The notes beneath the pieces were generated by a model. The model was not told where the DNA came from. It did no database searches and saw only the letters and a list, made by a program, of their open reading frames with translations. The position numbers were made by a program, and so were the translations under genes. From Nocardia fusca NBRC 14340 (GTDB lineage Bacteria > Actinomycetota > Actinomycetes > Mycobacteriales > Mycobacteriaceae), in contig NZ_BDCU01000038.1 of the NCBI RefSeq assembly GCF_001618425.1, positions 1 through 64,000 of the forward strand: a DNA stretch of 64,000 nucleotides. Reading direction: 5' to 3'. This document shows positions 51,339-59,454 of the stretch, one piece after another (positions within the stretch are counted from its first letter, which is position 1; every line of letters begins with the position of its first letter).

Positions 51339-52931
51339 ATGAATTCGGTGGACTATGACGCTGTTGTGGTCGGTGCCGGTGCGGGCGGTATCTACGCGGT
51401 GCACAAACTGACCCAGGAGGGGTTGCGAGTCATCGCGTTCGAGGGTGCGCCCGACGTGGGCGGGGTCTGGTACCACAATCGCTATCCCGGAGCGCGCGTC
51501 GATATCGAAAGCTACTTCTACTGCTTCCCGGACGAGGAACTGTATCCGCGATGGACGTGGAAGGAACGCTATCCCGCGCAGCCCGAGATCCTGGCGTATC
51601 TGAATTTCGCCGCCGACAGCTGGGGCGTCCGTCCGCATATCCGATTCTCGACCTGGGTCACCGGCGCTCAGTGGGAGCCGGCCGCGCACCGCTATCGCGT
51701 CACCACCAGTAGTGGCGAATCGGTCACCGGACGCTATCTGATCATGGCGTCGGGCCAGCTCTCCAAAGCCCGCACACCGGCTTTCCCCGGACTCGAGGAC
51801 TACCGCGGCCGCTGGGTCCAGACCTCGCACTGGCCGACCGACCATGTCGAGACCGCGGGTAAACGTATCGCCGTCATCGGCACCGGGTCCTCGGGCGTCC
51901 AAGCGGTACCCGCACTGGCACGTGACGCCGAGAACGTCACGGTGTTCCAACGTACCGCGAACTACTCGGTACCCGCCCAGAACGGTCCGCTCGATCAGCA
52001 GAAGTACGCCGATCTCGCCGGCCGGGTCGCCGAGATGCGGGAGGCAATCCTGCACCATCCGACCGGCTCGGATATCCCACTCGGTGCCGGACCGGCCGGC
52101 TCCTTCACACCGGAGGAACAGCAGGCGCTGCTGCGGGAGCGCTGGGCCCGCGGCGGGCACACGATGAATGCCGTTTTCAGCGATCAGGGCACCGATATCC
52201 ACGCGAACACCCTCGTGGCCGATTTCGTCCGGCAGCATGTGCTCGATACCGTGCGCGACCCCGTAACCGCCGACATCCTCACGCCGCGCTCGTATCCCAT
52301 CGGCTCTCGGCGCCTGTGCGTGGATACCGGCTACTACGAGGCCTTCAACCAACGCAATGTGGATCTGATCGACGTCAAGGCCGACCCCATCGAACGGATC
52401 ACCCCGCAGGGAATACGGACTCGCGATCACGATCTCGAATTCGATCTGATCGTGTTCGCCCTGGGCTTCAGCGCGTTCACCGGAGCCCTCGACGAGGCGA
52501 ATATCCGCAACGAATTCGGCGAGCGACCGACCGACCGGTGGGCTCGCGGGCCGCGTACTCTGCTCGGGCTGATGACGCGCGGATTCCCGAATCTGTTCCT
52601 GCTCACCGGACCCGGAAGTCCCTCGGTGCTGGCCAATATGATCCTGGACAACGTCCAGCATGTCGACTTCGTCGCCGATCTGCTGCGGCATATGGGCGAA
52701 CGGGGTCACACGAAGGTCGAACCCGAGGAAAAGGCCCAGGACGAGTGGACCGCACACGTGGCGGAGGCCGCGTCCAACCTGCTCCGGCTCAACGTCGAAA
52801 ACTATATGGTGCATGTCAATCGCGATGACGGCAGCAGGGTTTTCATGCCCTATGTCGCCGGACTCGACCGTTACGTCGCCGAATGCGACAAAGTCGCGGC
52901 CGACGATTTCGCCGGGTTCGCCTTCTCCTGA
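51339..52931 (+). CDS. Baeyer-Villiger monooxygenase (flavin-containing, NADPH-dependent)
   Basis: This 530-residue class B flavoprotein should insert oxygen beside a ketone to give an ester or lactone. The FAD site is GAGAGG (12-17) with GGVWYHNRYPGARVDIES, the ketone-BVMO pattern. The NADPH site is GTGSSG (181-186). The linker fingerprint, normally F-x-G-x3-H-x3-W, reads YRGRWVQTSHWP (155-166), so the usual His is Gln161, with His164 next to Trp165. C-terminal motifs LIVFALGF and LLTGPGSPSVLANM are normal for cyclohexanone-monooxygenase-like enzymes. AAAGGTT precedes the ATG. It is followed 76 nt later by an alcohol dehydrogenase gene. Cyclic ketone or terpenoid ketone substrates are likely but unproved. 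Confidence 0.92.
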   Translation: MNSVDYDAVVVGAGAGGIYAVHKLTQEGLRVIAFEGAPDVGGVWYHNRYPGARVDIESYFYCFPDEELYPRWTWKERYPAQPEILAYLNFAADSWGVRPHIRFSTWVTGAQWEPAAHRYRVTTSSGESVTGRYLIMASGQLSKARTPAFPGLEDYRGRWVQTSHWPTDHVETAGKRIAVIGTGSSGVQAVPALARDAENVTVFQRTANYSVPAQNGPLDQQKYADLAGRVAEMREAILHHPTGSDIPLGAGPAGSFTPEEQQALLRERWARGGHTMNAVFSDQGTDIHANTLVADFVRQHVLDTVRDPVTADILTPRSYPIGSRRLCVDTGYYEAFNQRNVDLIDVKADPIERITPQGIRTRDHDLEFDLIVFALGFSAFTGALDEANIRNEFGERPTDRWARGPRTLLGLMTRGFPNLFLLTGPGSPSVLANMILDNVQHVDFVADLLRHMGERGHTKVEPEEKAQDEWTAHVAEAASNLLRLNVENYMVHVNRDDGSRVFMPYVAGLDRYVAECDKVAADDFAGFAFS

Positions 52932-53007
52932 GTATCTCGCCGCTCGACCCCGGCCGGCGCCGCTCTTCACCGTTCGTCCCTCGATCCCCAGAAAGGACGT
53001 AAACCCC

Positions 53008-53964
53008 ATGAAATCCTGGCGATTTCACGGCACCGGCCGGCCCCTGACCCTGGAAGAGGTGGAAACACCCCGCGCGGGCCCGGGCGAAGTCATTGTCGAC
53101 ATCAAGGCCGCCGGGTTGTGCGCCTCCGATATGGGCGCCCTGCACGAGCCGGAATGGATGGCGTCCTTTCCGCGGCTGCCGATGACACTCGGGCACGAAA
53201 ACGCCGGCGTGATCAGCGAAGTGGGCCCCGGGATGGACCGATGGCAGATCGGTGACCGAGTAGGGCTGTCGCCGATGATCCCCAACGGCGATGCCATCGG
53301 CTACGGCACCTGGGACGGCGGCTACGGACCCAAAGTGCGCGCCACCGAAGCGAACCTCGTCCGCCTGCCGGCCGAGCTTTCCTTCGAGCTGGGAGCGGTG
53401 GCGACGGATGCGGGCCTGACGGCGTACCACGCCATGGTCGCGCTGGGCGGCGCGCAGGAGGGCATGCGGGTCGGAGTGATCGGCCTCGGTGGTCTCGGCT
53501 ACCTCGGCGCCCGGATCGCCGTGCTGAAAGGGGCCGAGGTGTATGCCGCCGAAACGAACCCGGCCACCAGGGAACTGGCTGCCGAGATCAGGCTCGCGGG
53601 CGTAGCCGAATCGATCAGCGAGTTCGCGGACAAGAATTTGACGCTGATCGTGGACTACGCCGGCTTCGGGACCACCACCGCACAGGCAGTGGAGGCACTG
53701 CCCAAGTCCGGGACACTGGTGCAGGTCGGTCTGGGCCGGCCGGAGTCCACGGTGAACACCCAGGCGATCATCTTCAAGCAGCTGAAGATCCTCGGCTCCC
53801 TCTCGGGCACCCAGCAGGACCTCACCGAGTTGTACGAGCTCATGCGTGGCGGCGCACTCGAGCCACCGATCCACCGCATCACACCGGATCGCATTCCGGA
53901 AGGACTGGAACTCCTCCGACAGGGTGGGGTCGTGGGCCGCCTCGTCGCCTGCTATGAGGACTGA
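53008..53964 (+). CDS. zinc-type alcohol dehydrogenase (MDR) without structural zinc site
   Basis: This 318-residue medium-chain dehydrogenase has the catalytic zinc ligands C38 (GLCASD) and H63-E64 (GHENAG) and the cofactor motif GLGGLG (159-164). The loop that normally carries four cysteines for structural zinc is missing: GDRVGLSPMIPNGDAIGYGT has none, and the protein is shorter than usual (about 350). Such forms occur among bacterial alcohol and cyclohexanol-type dehydrogenases. GAAAGGA precedes the ATG. Placed after the BVMO, it may oxidise the alcohol or hydroxy acid left after lactone opening. Confidence 0.9.
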   Translation: MKSWRFHGTGRPLTLEEVETPRAGPGEVIVDIKAAGLCASDMGALHEPEWMASFPRLPMTLGHENAGVISEVGPGMDRWQIGDRVGLSPMIPNGDAIGYGTWDGGYGPKVRATEANLVRLPAELSFELGAVATDAGLTAYHAMVALGGAQEGMRVGVIGLGGLGYLGARIAVLKGAEVYAAETNPATRELAAEIRLAGVAESISEFADKNLTLIVDYAGFGTTTAQAVEALPKSGTLVQVGLGRPESTVNTQAIIFKQLKILGSLSGTQQDLTELYELMRGGALEPPIHRITPDRIPEGLELLRQGGVVGRLVACYED

Positions 53965-54001
53965 ACGGCGAATTCGGCACCGAAGAGAAGGAAGACCATA
54001 G

Positions 54002-54751
54002 ATGAAGATCGGCATTCTGGGCACCGGGCATATCGGAAAAACCCTGGTCGCCACGTTGAGCGCTGCCGGGCACGAGGTGAAGGTGGCGAATTCTCGCGGC
54101 CCGGAGACGATCGGGCCCGACGTACTGGCACAAGGTGGACGCGCGGTGACCGCGGCGGACGCGGTGCTCGACGTCGATATCGCGATCGTCTCCGTTCCCC
54201 TGAACCGCCTGCCGGATATCGCCCCACTCATCGGCCGGTCGGCATCGAGCACAGTCGTGATCGACACCTCGAACTATTATCCGCAACGCGATGGACGTAT
54301 CGATGCCCTCGAGGACGGTCGGACCGAGAGTCTGTGGGTCGCCGACCAGCTGGGTCGCCCAGTGGTCAAGGCCTGGAACGCGATCGGCTCGGATTCGTTC
54401 GCGAAGAAGGGGAAGCCGGCGGGCAGCCCGGATCGGATCGCCATTCCCGTTGCCGCCGACGACGAACGAGACCGAAAGATCGCCCTGACCCTGGTCGAGG
54501 ACACCGGGTTCGACGGGGTCGACGCCGGCGTTCTGGCCGAATCATGGCGGCAGCAGCCCGGCACGCCGTGCTACTGCACGGACCTTTCCCGCCAGGAGAT
54601 GCCGGGTGCGCTCGCCGCGGCAGACCCGGCGCGATCGCCGAAGCGCCGGGATCTGGCCTTCGAGGCCGTCCTGGAACGGATGAGTGGTAGCGGCGCGCGG
54701 GACCCGGGTGCCGACTATCTCGTCCGCCTGAACCGAGCGCTGTTCCTGTGA
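54002..54751 (+). CDS. NAD(P)-binding oxidoreductase, COG2085 / F420-NADP reductase-like (paralogue 4)
   Basis: This 249-residue protein begins MKIGILGTGHIGKTLVATLS and has VANSRGPETIGPDVLA, DTSNYYPQRDGRIDAL, WVADQLGRPVVKAWNAIG and SWRQQPGTPCYCTDLS. It is nearest to paralogue 2 at 25374. GAAGGAAG lies before the ATG. It is 37 nt downstream of the alcohol dehydrogenase gene and is the last gene of the SDR-CocE-BVMO-ADH operon. Its presence at both CocE loci argues that it is a true member of the pathway, not a chance neighbour; its chemistry is unknown. Confidence 0.85.
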   Translation: MKIGILGTGHIGKTLVATLSAAGHEVKVANSRGPETIGPDVLAQGGRAVTAADAVLDVDIAIVSVPLNRLPDIAPLIGRSASSTVVIDTSNYYPQRDGRIDALEDGRTESLWVADQLGRPVVKAWNAIGSDSFAKKGKPAGSPDRIAIPVAADDERDRKIALTLVEDTGFDGVDAGVLAESWRQQPGTPCYCTDLSRQEMPGALAAADPARSPKRRDLAFEAVLERMSGSGARDPGADYLVRLNRALFL

Positions 54752-54825
54752 ACCTGTACCCGGGTGAGCGGACATCGATCGCGGTTGTCGATCGCTGCTC
54801 ACCCGGGTACTCGATATCGATCCGG

Positions 54826-55392
54826 CTACGGATGCCGACCCGGCTCTCGCGGAAACTCGGTCGGCGGGCTCTGCACCCAGTCCAGATAGATCGGATCCTC
54901 GGGATACCAAGCACCCCAATGCGATACGCGTGGCACATCGACGACGTCCCAATCGGAGTTGATCGGCCGGACATCGATCCAGTCCCAGACACACGTGCGG
55001 TGCAGGATCTTCCACACACCGTCCCGTTTCTCACACAGATCGCGATAACGGCCGGCCTGGAACATCGTCACCTCGGGCTCTTTGAACGGGACCACACAGA
55101 CGAACATGCTCTCCCGCTTCGCCCGGTTCCCCTCGATCTCGGACAGGACGTTCGAGACATGATGGTTGCAGCTGTAGATCTTGTCGTGCCACGTCATCGC
55201 CGCATCCGCCCACCCCTGGCCGTCACCGACGTAGGCACCGTGGTCGTCGAATGAATCCGGCCAATATGTCGACCGCATCAGCTCATGGTCATGCCGGTCC
55301 GCGCCCCGCACATACATCATCAGGTTGTCGTGCAGAGCCTGCTTGTCGTACAGCTCCATCAGCTGTGCGTCCGTCAGTGGCATTTGTTCCAT
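54826..55392 (-). CDS. SnoaL-like/NTF2-fold protein, copy 2
   Basis: This 188-residue NTF2-fold protein starts MEQMPLTDAQLMELYDKQAL and has NLMMYVRGADRHDHELMRST, WHDKIYSCNHHVSNVLSEIE, RDGVWKILHRTCVWDWIDVR and WYPEDPIYLDW. The conserved Tyr/Asp/His cluster (RGADRHD, CNHHVS) is typical of SnoaL_4-type dehydratase/isomerase-like proteins near steroid and aromatic catabolism genes. GGA before the ATG at 55392 is a weak ribosome site; an ATG at 55383 is also possible. The long frame to 56004 is a shadow of the SDR gene. It lies 137 nt downstream of that SDR gene, on the same strand. Confidence 0.82.
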   Translation of the reverse strand: MEQMPLTDAQLMELYDKQALHDNLMMYVRGADRHDHELMRSTYWPDSFDDHGAYVGDGQGWADAAMTWHDKIYSCNHHVSNVLSEIEGNRAKRESMFVCVVPFKEPEVTMFQAGRYRDLCEKRDGVWKILHRTCVWDWIDVRPINSDWDVVDVPRVSHWGAWYPEDPIYLDWVQSPPTEFPREPGRHP

Positions 55393-55529
55393 TCTTCCAA
55401 CGTGCGGCCACCCGATGCGGCCGCGGCCTGCTGATTCAGGGTCTTCGCAAAAGGCGCGGCGGAGCGCAGTGCCGGTCGAGGTCAATACGCCGGAATGTCG
55501 AGCGCACTGCCGCCGCGTCCTGTTCGCAT

Positions 55530-56369
55530 CTACTTGATGAGGGCACCCGCATCGACAGGCAGCGATACACCCGTGATGTACCGGGATTCGTCGGAGGCCA
55601 AGAAGAGTACGGCGTTGCTGACATCCACCGAGTCCACCCAGGGAATCGGCAGCGCGTTCACCGTTTGGGAGGCCGGTGCGAAATCTTCTCTCGTCGGGTG
55701 CTCGAGATCGGGCCGGAACAGGCGGCGCATCGCCTGGTTCTGGATCATGGGCGTGTCCACCTGTGTGGGATTGACTGCGTTGGCACGGATGCCGTGCGGT
55801 GCCAGTTCCAGCGCGAGCGAGCGCATCAACCCGATCACCCCGTGCTTGGCCGCGACGTAGTGCCCGATATTCGCGTACGCCTTCACGCCCGCCGCGGAGC
55901 TGGTGAGAATGATCGAGCCGCCCTTGTTGGCAATCAGGTGGGGAACTGCCGCTTTGGCCGTGTGCCAGACGCCGGTGAGATTGATATCGATCATCGTCTG
56001 CCATGTCGCGCCGTCGTATTCCCAGACGGACTGCGGCCGGCTGGTGATCCCGGCGATGCCGGCGTTGGCGCAGACGATGTCCAGCCCGCCGAACTGCGCG
56101 ACGCCGTCGTCGACCACCTTCTTCAGCCCGTCGTAGTCACGGACGTCGGTCTTGCTCGCCAGGATGTGCCGGCCCAGCGCTTCGACCTGCTGCACTGTCT
56201 CGGCGAGATCGGACTCGGTAGCACCCTCGTACGGGCTGTCCGGAATGTTGTCGCAGATATCCACGGCGATGATGTCCGCGCCTTCTTGCGCCAGCCGGAT
56301 CGCATGGCTGCGGCCCTGGCCCCGTGCCGCGCCGGTGATGAAGGCGACCTTGCCCTCGAGCTTTCCCAT
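55530..56369 (-). CDS. mycofactocin-type SDR oxidoreductase
   Basis: This 279-residue SDR has KVAFITGAARGQGRSHAIRL, EGADIIAVDICDNIPDSPYE (with subgroup insertion), ANAGIAGITSRPQ, LTSSAAGVKAYANIGHYVAA (Ser and Y-x-x-x-K), NPTQVDTPM and TGVSLPVDAGALIK. CAGGAG precedes the ATG. It shares its catalytic segment with the SDR fragment at 20405-20515. Operator E lies 117 nt upstream and G stands in the same divergent region facing the other way. It probably oxidises a ring or side-chain hydroxyl group. Confidence 0.92.
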   Translation of the reverse strand: MGKLEGKVAFITGAARGQGRSHAIRLAQEGADIIAVDICDNIPDSPYEGATESDLAETVQQVEALGRHILASKTDVRDYDGLKKVVDDGVAQFGGLDIVCANAGIAGITSRPQSVWEYDGATWQTMIDINLTGVWHTAKAAVPHLIANKGGSIILTSSAAGVKAYANIGHYVAAKHGVIGLMRSLALELAPHGIRANAVNPTQVDTPMIQNQAMRRLFRPDLEHPTREDFAPASQTVNALPIPWVDSVDVSNAVLFLASDESRYITGVSLPVDAGALIK

Positions 56370-56483
56370 GACGTTGCGCTCCTGTTGTCGGGTCCGGTGA
56401 TAGCGCGCGGCCTCGTACCGCCGCTCGGAACGGCCCCTCGAGAGTGCTTCACCTCATCGAGGGACGATCCTGTTGTGACGCCC

Positions 56484-56518
56484 ACCATACTGACACATAC
56501 CGTCCATATTGGGAAGTA
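56484..56518 (-). promoter_or_regulatory. conserved island operator, site E
   Basis: On the minus strand TGGAC-GGTATGT-GTCAGTAT occupies 56506-56487, preceded by CTTCCCAATA. It lies 117 nt before the mycofactocin-type SDR gene, with TATGGT at the proximal end. Confidence 0.85.
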
Positions 56519-56591
56519 TTCCGAGTCGCATTCTATAAAACCCGCAGCAAAGACGCCGCTTCAGGAGCCTGGTAGATTTTCGATCTTGTGT

Positions 56592-56621
56592 TGATTTGGA
56601 CATTATTAGTCCGTATTGTGA
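56592..56621 (+). promoter_or_regulatory. conserved island operator, site G
   Basis: TGGAC-ATTATTA-GTCCGTAT at 56597-56616, one mismatch from the others and the most symmetric copy (GGAC-N7-GTCC). It lies 71 nt before the SDR gene at 56688. Confidence 0.75.
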
Positions 56622-56687
56622 CCTCGGACCGCTCGGCCGGGCATCCTGTCTGCCGGTGAGTCACATCAACCAACAGGAGAATTCACG

Positions 56688-57449
56688 ATGGAACTGGGCA
56701 ACACGGTTGCACTCGTCACCGGCGGCGCATCCGGCCTCGGACTTGCCACCACCGAGGCATTGGCCAAGGCAGGCGCGCATGTCGGCGTACTCGACCTGCT
56801 CTCCTCGTCCGGGGCCGGGATTCAGGAAGAGCACGCCGGGTCGGTGACTTTCGTTCCCGGCGATGTGACTTCCACCGAAGACGTGACCCGGGCACTGGAC
56901 ATCCTGTCCGAGCGTGGGCCCCTGCGCGTCGTGGTGAACTGCGCGGGAATCGGTCCCCCCGGAAAGGTTCTCGGCAAAAACGGGCCGCTCCCCCTCGACG
57001 ACTTCGAGCGCATAGTCAGGATCAACCTGTCCGGCACGTTCAACGTCATCAGACTCGCCGCCGAGCGAATCGCGGCGACAGATACCGTGGACGGCGAACG
57101 CGGCGTCATCGTCAATACTTCCTCGGTCGCGGCTTTCGACGGGCAGATCGGTCAGCCTGCCTACGCCGCGGCCAAGGGCGGAATCGTCTCCATGGCCCTG
57201 CCCATCGCCCGGGAACTCGCGAGGCACCAGATCCGCGTTGCCACAATAGCTCCCGGCACATTCGACACCCCACTGTTGAAAACGCTGCCGGAAGACATCA
57301 GACAATCCCTCGGCGCACAGGTTCCGCATCCGTCTCGACTCGGAGATCCGGCCGAGTTCGGTGCGCTGGTACGCCACATCGTCGAGAACCCGATGCTCAA
57401 CGGCGAAGTCATCCGACTCGACGGAGCGATCCGGATGGCACCTCGCTGA
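56688..57449 (+). CDS. SDR, type II 3-hydroxyacyl-CoA dehydrogenase-like
   Basis: This 253-residue SDR has VALVTGGASGLGLATTEALA, GVLDLLSSSG (Asp after strand 2, NAD), NCAGIGPPGKVLGKNGPL, NTSSVAAFDGQIGQPAYAAA (catalytic Ser, Tyr and Lys), and IAPGTFDTPLLKTLPEDIRQ. The last two motifs closely follow human HSD17B10-type hydroxyacyl-CoA dehydrogenases and their actinobacterial counterparts. CAGGAG precedes the ATG. It is paired with a thiolase gene 105 nt downstream, so oxidation of a 3-hydroxyacyl-CoA followed by thiolytic cleavage is a safe prediction. Operator G is 71 nt upstream. Confidence 0.92.
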   Translation: MELGNTVALVTGGASGLGLATTEALAKAGAHVGVLDLLSSSGAGIQEEHAGSVTFVPGDVTSTEDVTRALDILSERGPLRVVVNCAGIGPPGKVLGKNGPLPLDDFERIVRINLSGTFNVIRLAAERIAATDTVDGERGVIVNTSSVAAFDGQIGQPAYAAAKGGIVSMALPIARELARHQIRVATIAPGTFDTPLLKTLPEDIRQSLGAQVPHPSRLGDPAEFGALVRHIVENPMLNGEVIRLDGAIRMAPR

Positions 57450-57554
57450 CGCTCGGGAGCGAAAAGGTCACGACATGAGGAGCCATCTGCGGCCGAATGC
57501 GGATAGCCGGCTCCTGCGGAACCCGTAGAGAACTTCGATGAAAGGCACGTCAGC

Positions 57555-58730
57555 ATGACCAAAGCTGTGATCGTGGATATCGTCCGCACCGCATCGGGAA
57601 AGGGAAAACCGGGTGGCGCGTTATCCGGTGTCCATCCGGCGGATCTGCTGTCGACCGTCTTGTCCGCCCTGATCGACCGGACCGGGATCGACCCGGCACT
57701 GGTCGACGATGTCATCGCCGGTTGCGTCGGCCAGGCCAGCGACCAGGCTCTCAACATCTCTCGCACCGCCTTGTTGAACGCCGGCTTCCCGATCACGGTG
57801 CCTGGTACGACGGTGGACCGCCAATGCGGCTCGAGTCAGCAGGCCGTGCACTTCGCCGCGCAAGGGGTGATCGCAGGGGCCTACGATATCGCGATCGCCT
57901 GCGGCGTGGAGTCGATGAGCCGGGTACCGATGGGGACAGCCGTCGGCGACGGGCACCCGCACGGCCCCTTGGCCGGTCGCTTCCCGAGCCTGCCGCACCA
58001 GGGCATCGGTGCCGAACTGATCACCGCCCGGTGGAAGCTCGATCGAACTGCCCTGGACGAATTCGCGGCACGCTCACACCAGCGTGCGGCCGAGTTCAGC
58101 GCCAACGGGGCATTCGACACCGAAATCGTGCCCGTCACCCGGCCCGACGGCACGCTGCACACGGTCGACGAGACGGTTCGTGCCACCACCTCGGCGGCGA
58201 AACTCGGCGCGCTACCGCCCGCTTTCCGCGACGAAGAGTTCAGCAGGCGATACCCCGAAATCGGCTGGGCCATCACCCCCGGCAACTCCTCACCGTTGAC
58301 CGATGGCGCTTCGGCAGCGCTGATCATGAGCGAGGAGACGGCCGCCCGGCTCGATCTGACACCCAGAGCCCGCCTGCGCCATTTCGCGATCGTCGGCTCC
58401 GATCCCGAGATCATGCTGACCGGCCCGATCCCGGCCACCGAGAAGATCCTGGCCCGGTCGGGCCTCACCATCGACGATATCGACGCCTACGAGGTCAACG
58501 AGGCGTTCGCACCGGTTCCGATGGCATGGCAGGCGGCGTTCGACGCCGACCCCACCAAACTCAATCCCCGCGGTGGCGCCATCGCACTCGGGCACCCGCT
58601 CGGTGCGTCCGGAACCCGGCTGATGACCACACTGGTCAACCATCTCGAAGCGACCGGCGGGCGGTTCGGACTCCAAACGATGTGCGAAGGCGCCGGCATG
58701 GCCAATGCCACCCTCATCGAAAGGATCTGA
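57555..58730 (+). CDS. acetyl-CoA acyltransferase (classical thiolase)
   Basis: This 391-residue thiolase has VDIVRTASGKGKPGGALSGV, the nucleophilic Cys in TVDRQCGSSQQAVHFAA, YEVNEAFAPVPMAW, NPRGGAIALGHPLGASGTRL with the catalytic His, and the second Cys in TMCEGAGMANATLIE. All active-site residues of degradative thiolases are present, unlike the Ltp2-like homologue at 28500. It ends beta-oxidation by releasing acetyl-CoA or propionyl-CoA. GAAAGGC precedes the ATG. With the upstream SDR it forms the last unit of the island; the DNA downstream is IS debris. Confidence 0.93.
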   Translation: MTKAVIVDIVRTASGKGKPGGALSGVHPADLLSTVLSALIDRTGIDPALVDDVIAGCVGQASDQALNISRTALLNAGFPITVPGTTVDRQCGSSQQAVHFAAQGVIAGAYDIAIACGVESMSRVPMGTAVGDGHPHGPLAGRFPSLPHQGIGAELITARWKLDRTALDEFAARSHQRAAEFSANGAFDTEIVPVTRPDGTLHTVDETVRATTSAAKLGALPPAFRDEEFSRRYPEIGWAITPGNSSPLTDGASAALIMSEETAARLDLTPRARLRHFAIVGSDPEIMLTGPIPATEKILARSGLTIDDIDAYEVNEAFAPVPMAWQAAFDADPTKLNPRGGAIALGHPLGASGTRLMTTLVNHLEATGGRFGLQTMCEGAGMANATLIERI

Positions 58731-58737
58731 GCAGGGT

Positions 58738-58932
58738 CTACCCACCCACGCGGTGGATGAGGCGCAGCAAAGCCCGAGCAGCGGCCGGCGTGAGCTCGGG
58801 CGGATCCTTCGGGACGATGACTTCAACTTTCCTCGAGCTCCTGCCGCCCTGCGGCAGGCGGGTGGTAGTAGACCGAGCGGTCTCGACCGGGCCAAACGTT
58901 CTGCATGAGGCCACCTTGGCAAGCGGGGACAT
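58738..58932 (-). CDS. possible small hypothetical protein
   Basis: A 64-codon minus-strand frame ends in KVEVIVPKDPPELTPAAARA and LLRLIHRVGG. The composition looks protein-like in the last 30 residues, but there is no recognisable family and no clear ribosome site. It could be a remnant. It lies tail-to-tail with the thiolase gene. Confidence 0.3.
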   Translation of the reverse strand: MSPLAKVASCRTFGPVETARSTTTRLPQGGRSSRKVEVIVPKDPPELTPAAARALLRLIHRVGG

Positions 58933-59345
58933 ACCCCAACGGCGGGCCCCTCGGCCGATATCCGCAGAGCCGGAAAGACATCCGCGATATGTCCAATGAT
59001 GATGCGCTACGCCGCCCTGCCGGTTTCTCAGGATTCCCTCAGTTCAACCCGAATTGAACCCCCACAGGCCCCTACTTGCGGTTTTGCGTTGATCCGACTC
59101 GGCACCGCCACCTACCCGGCTTATATAACCGCAGGTAGGGCGCATGAAGCGACATAGTGGTTGTGTCCGGAGGGGGATCAGAACACTGCTTTTGCGACAG
59201 GTGTGCACACTTTTGGTGTACATATCGCCAGCGTACACGTTTCCGCTGCGGCTCCTCTGCCCCGTTCCCCTCCGGATCTGCCATTATCTCGGGCCAAAAG
59301 GCGTGTTTGCCAGGTGAACTCGAATAGCGCTTCAGCGCATCCTGC

Positions 59346-59450
59346 TGGCCGCTCGAAGGCCACGTCAACCGCATCAAGATGATCAAACGCCAGATGTTCG
59401 GGCGCGCGAAACCAGACCTTCTCCGCAAGTGCATCCTGCTGGGCGACTGA
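59346..59450 (+). pseudogene. ISL3-family transposase C-terminal fragment
   Basis: Thirty-four codons read WPLEGHVNRIKMIKRQMFGR and AKPDLLRKCILLGD, then TGA at 59448-59450. This is the unmistakable end of ISL3-type transposases, with the last catalytic Glu in E-G-H-V-N. Upstream sequence is not in frame. Confidence 0.85.
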
Positions 59451-59454
59451 CAAT

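Noticed and set aside
50856..53009. 717-codon minus-strand frame
   Set aside because: It lies opposite the BVMO and CocE genes, has no family features and reflects GC-rich third positions.
52843..54267. 474-codon minus-strand frame
   Set aside because: It is antisense to the alcohol dehydrogenase and COG2085 genes.
54826..56004. 392-codon frame covering the NTF2-fold gene and part of the SDR
   Set aside because: Only the last 188 codons encode a recognisable fold; the rest is an out-of-frame shadow of the SDR gene.
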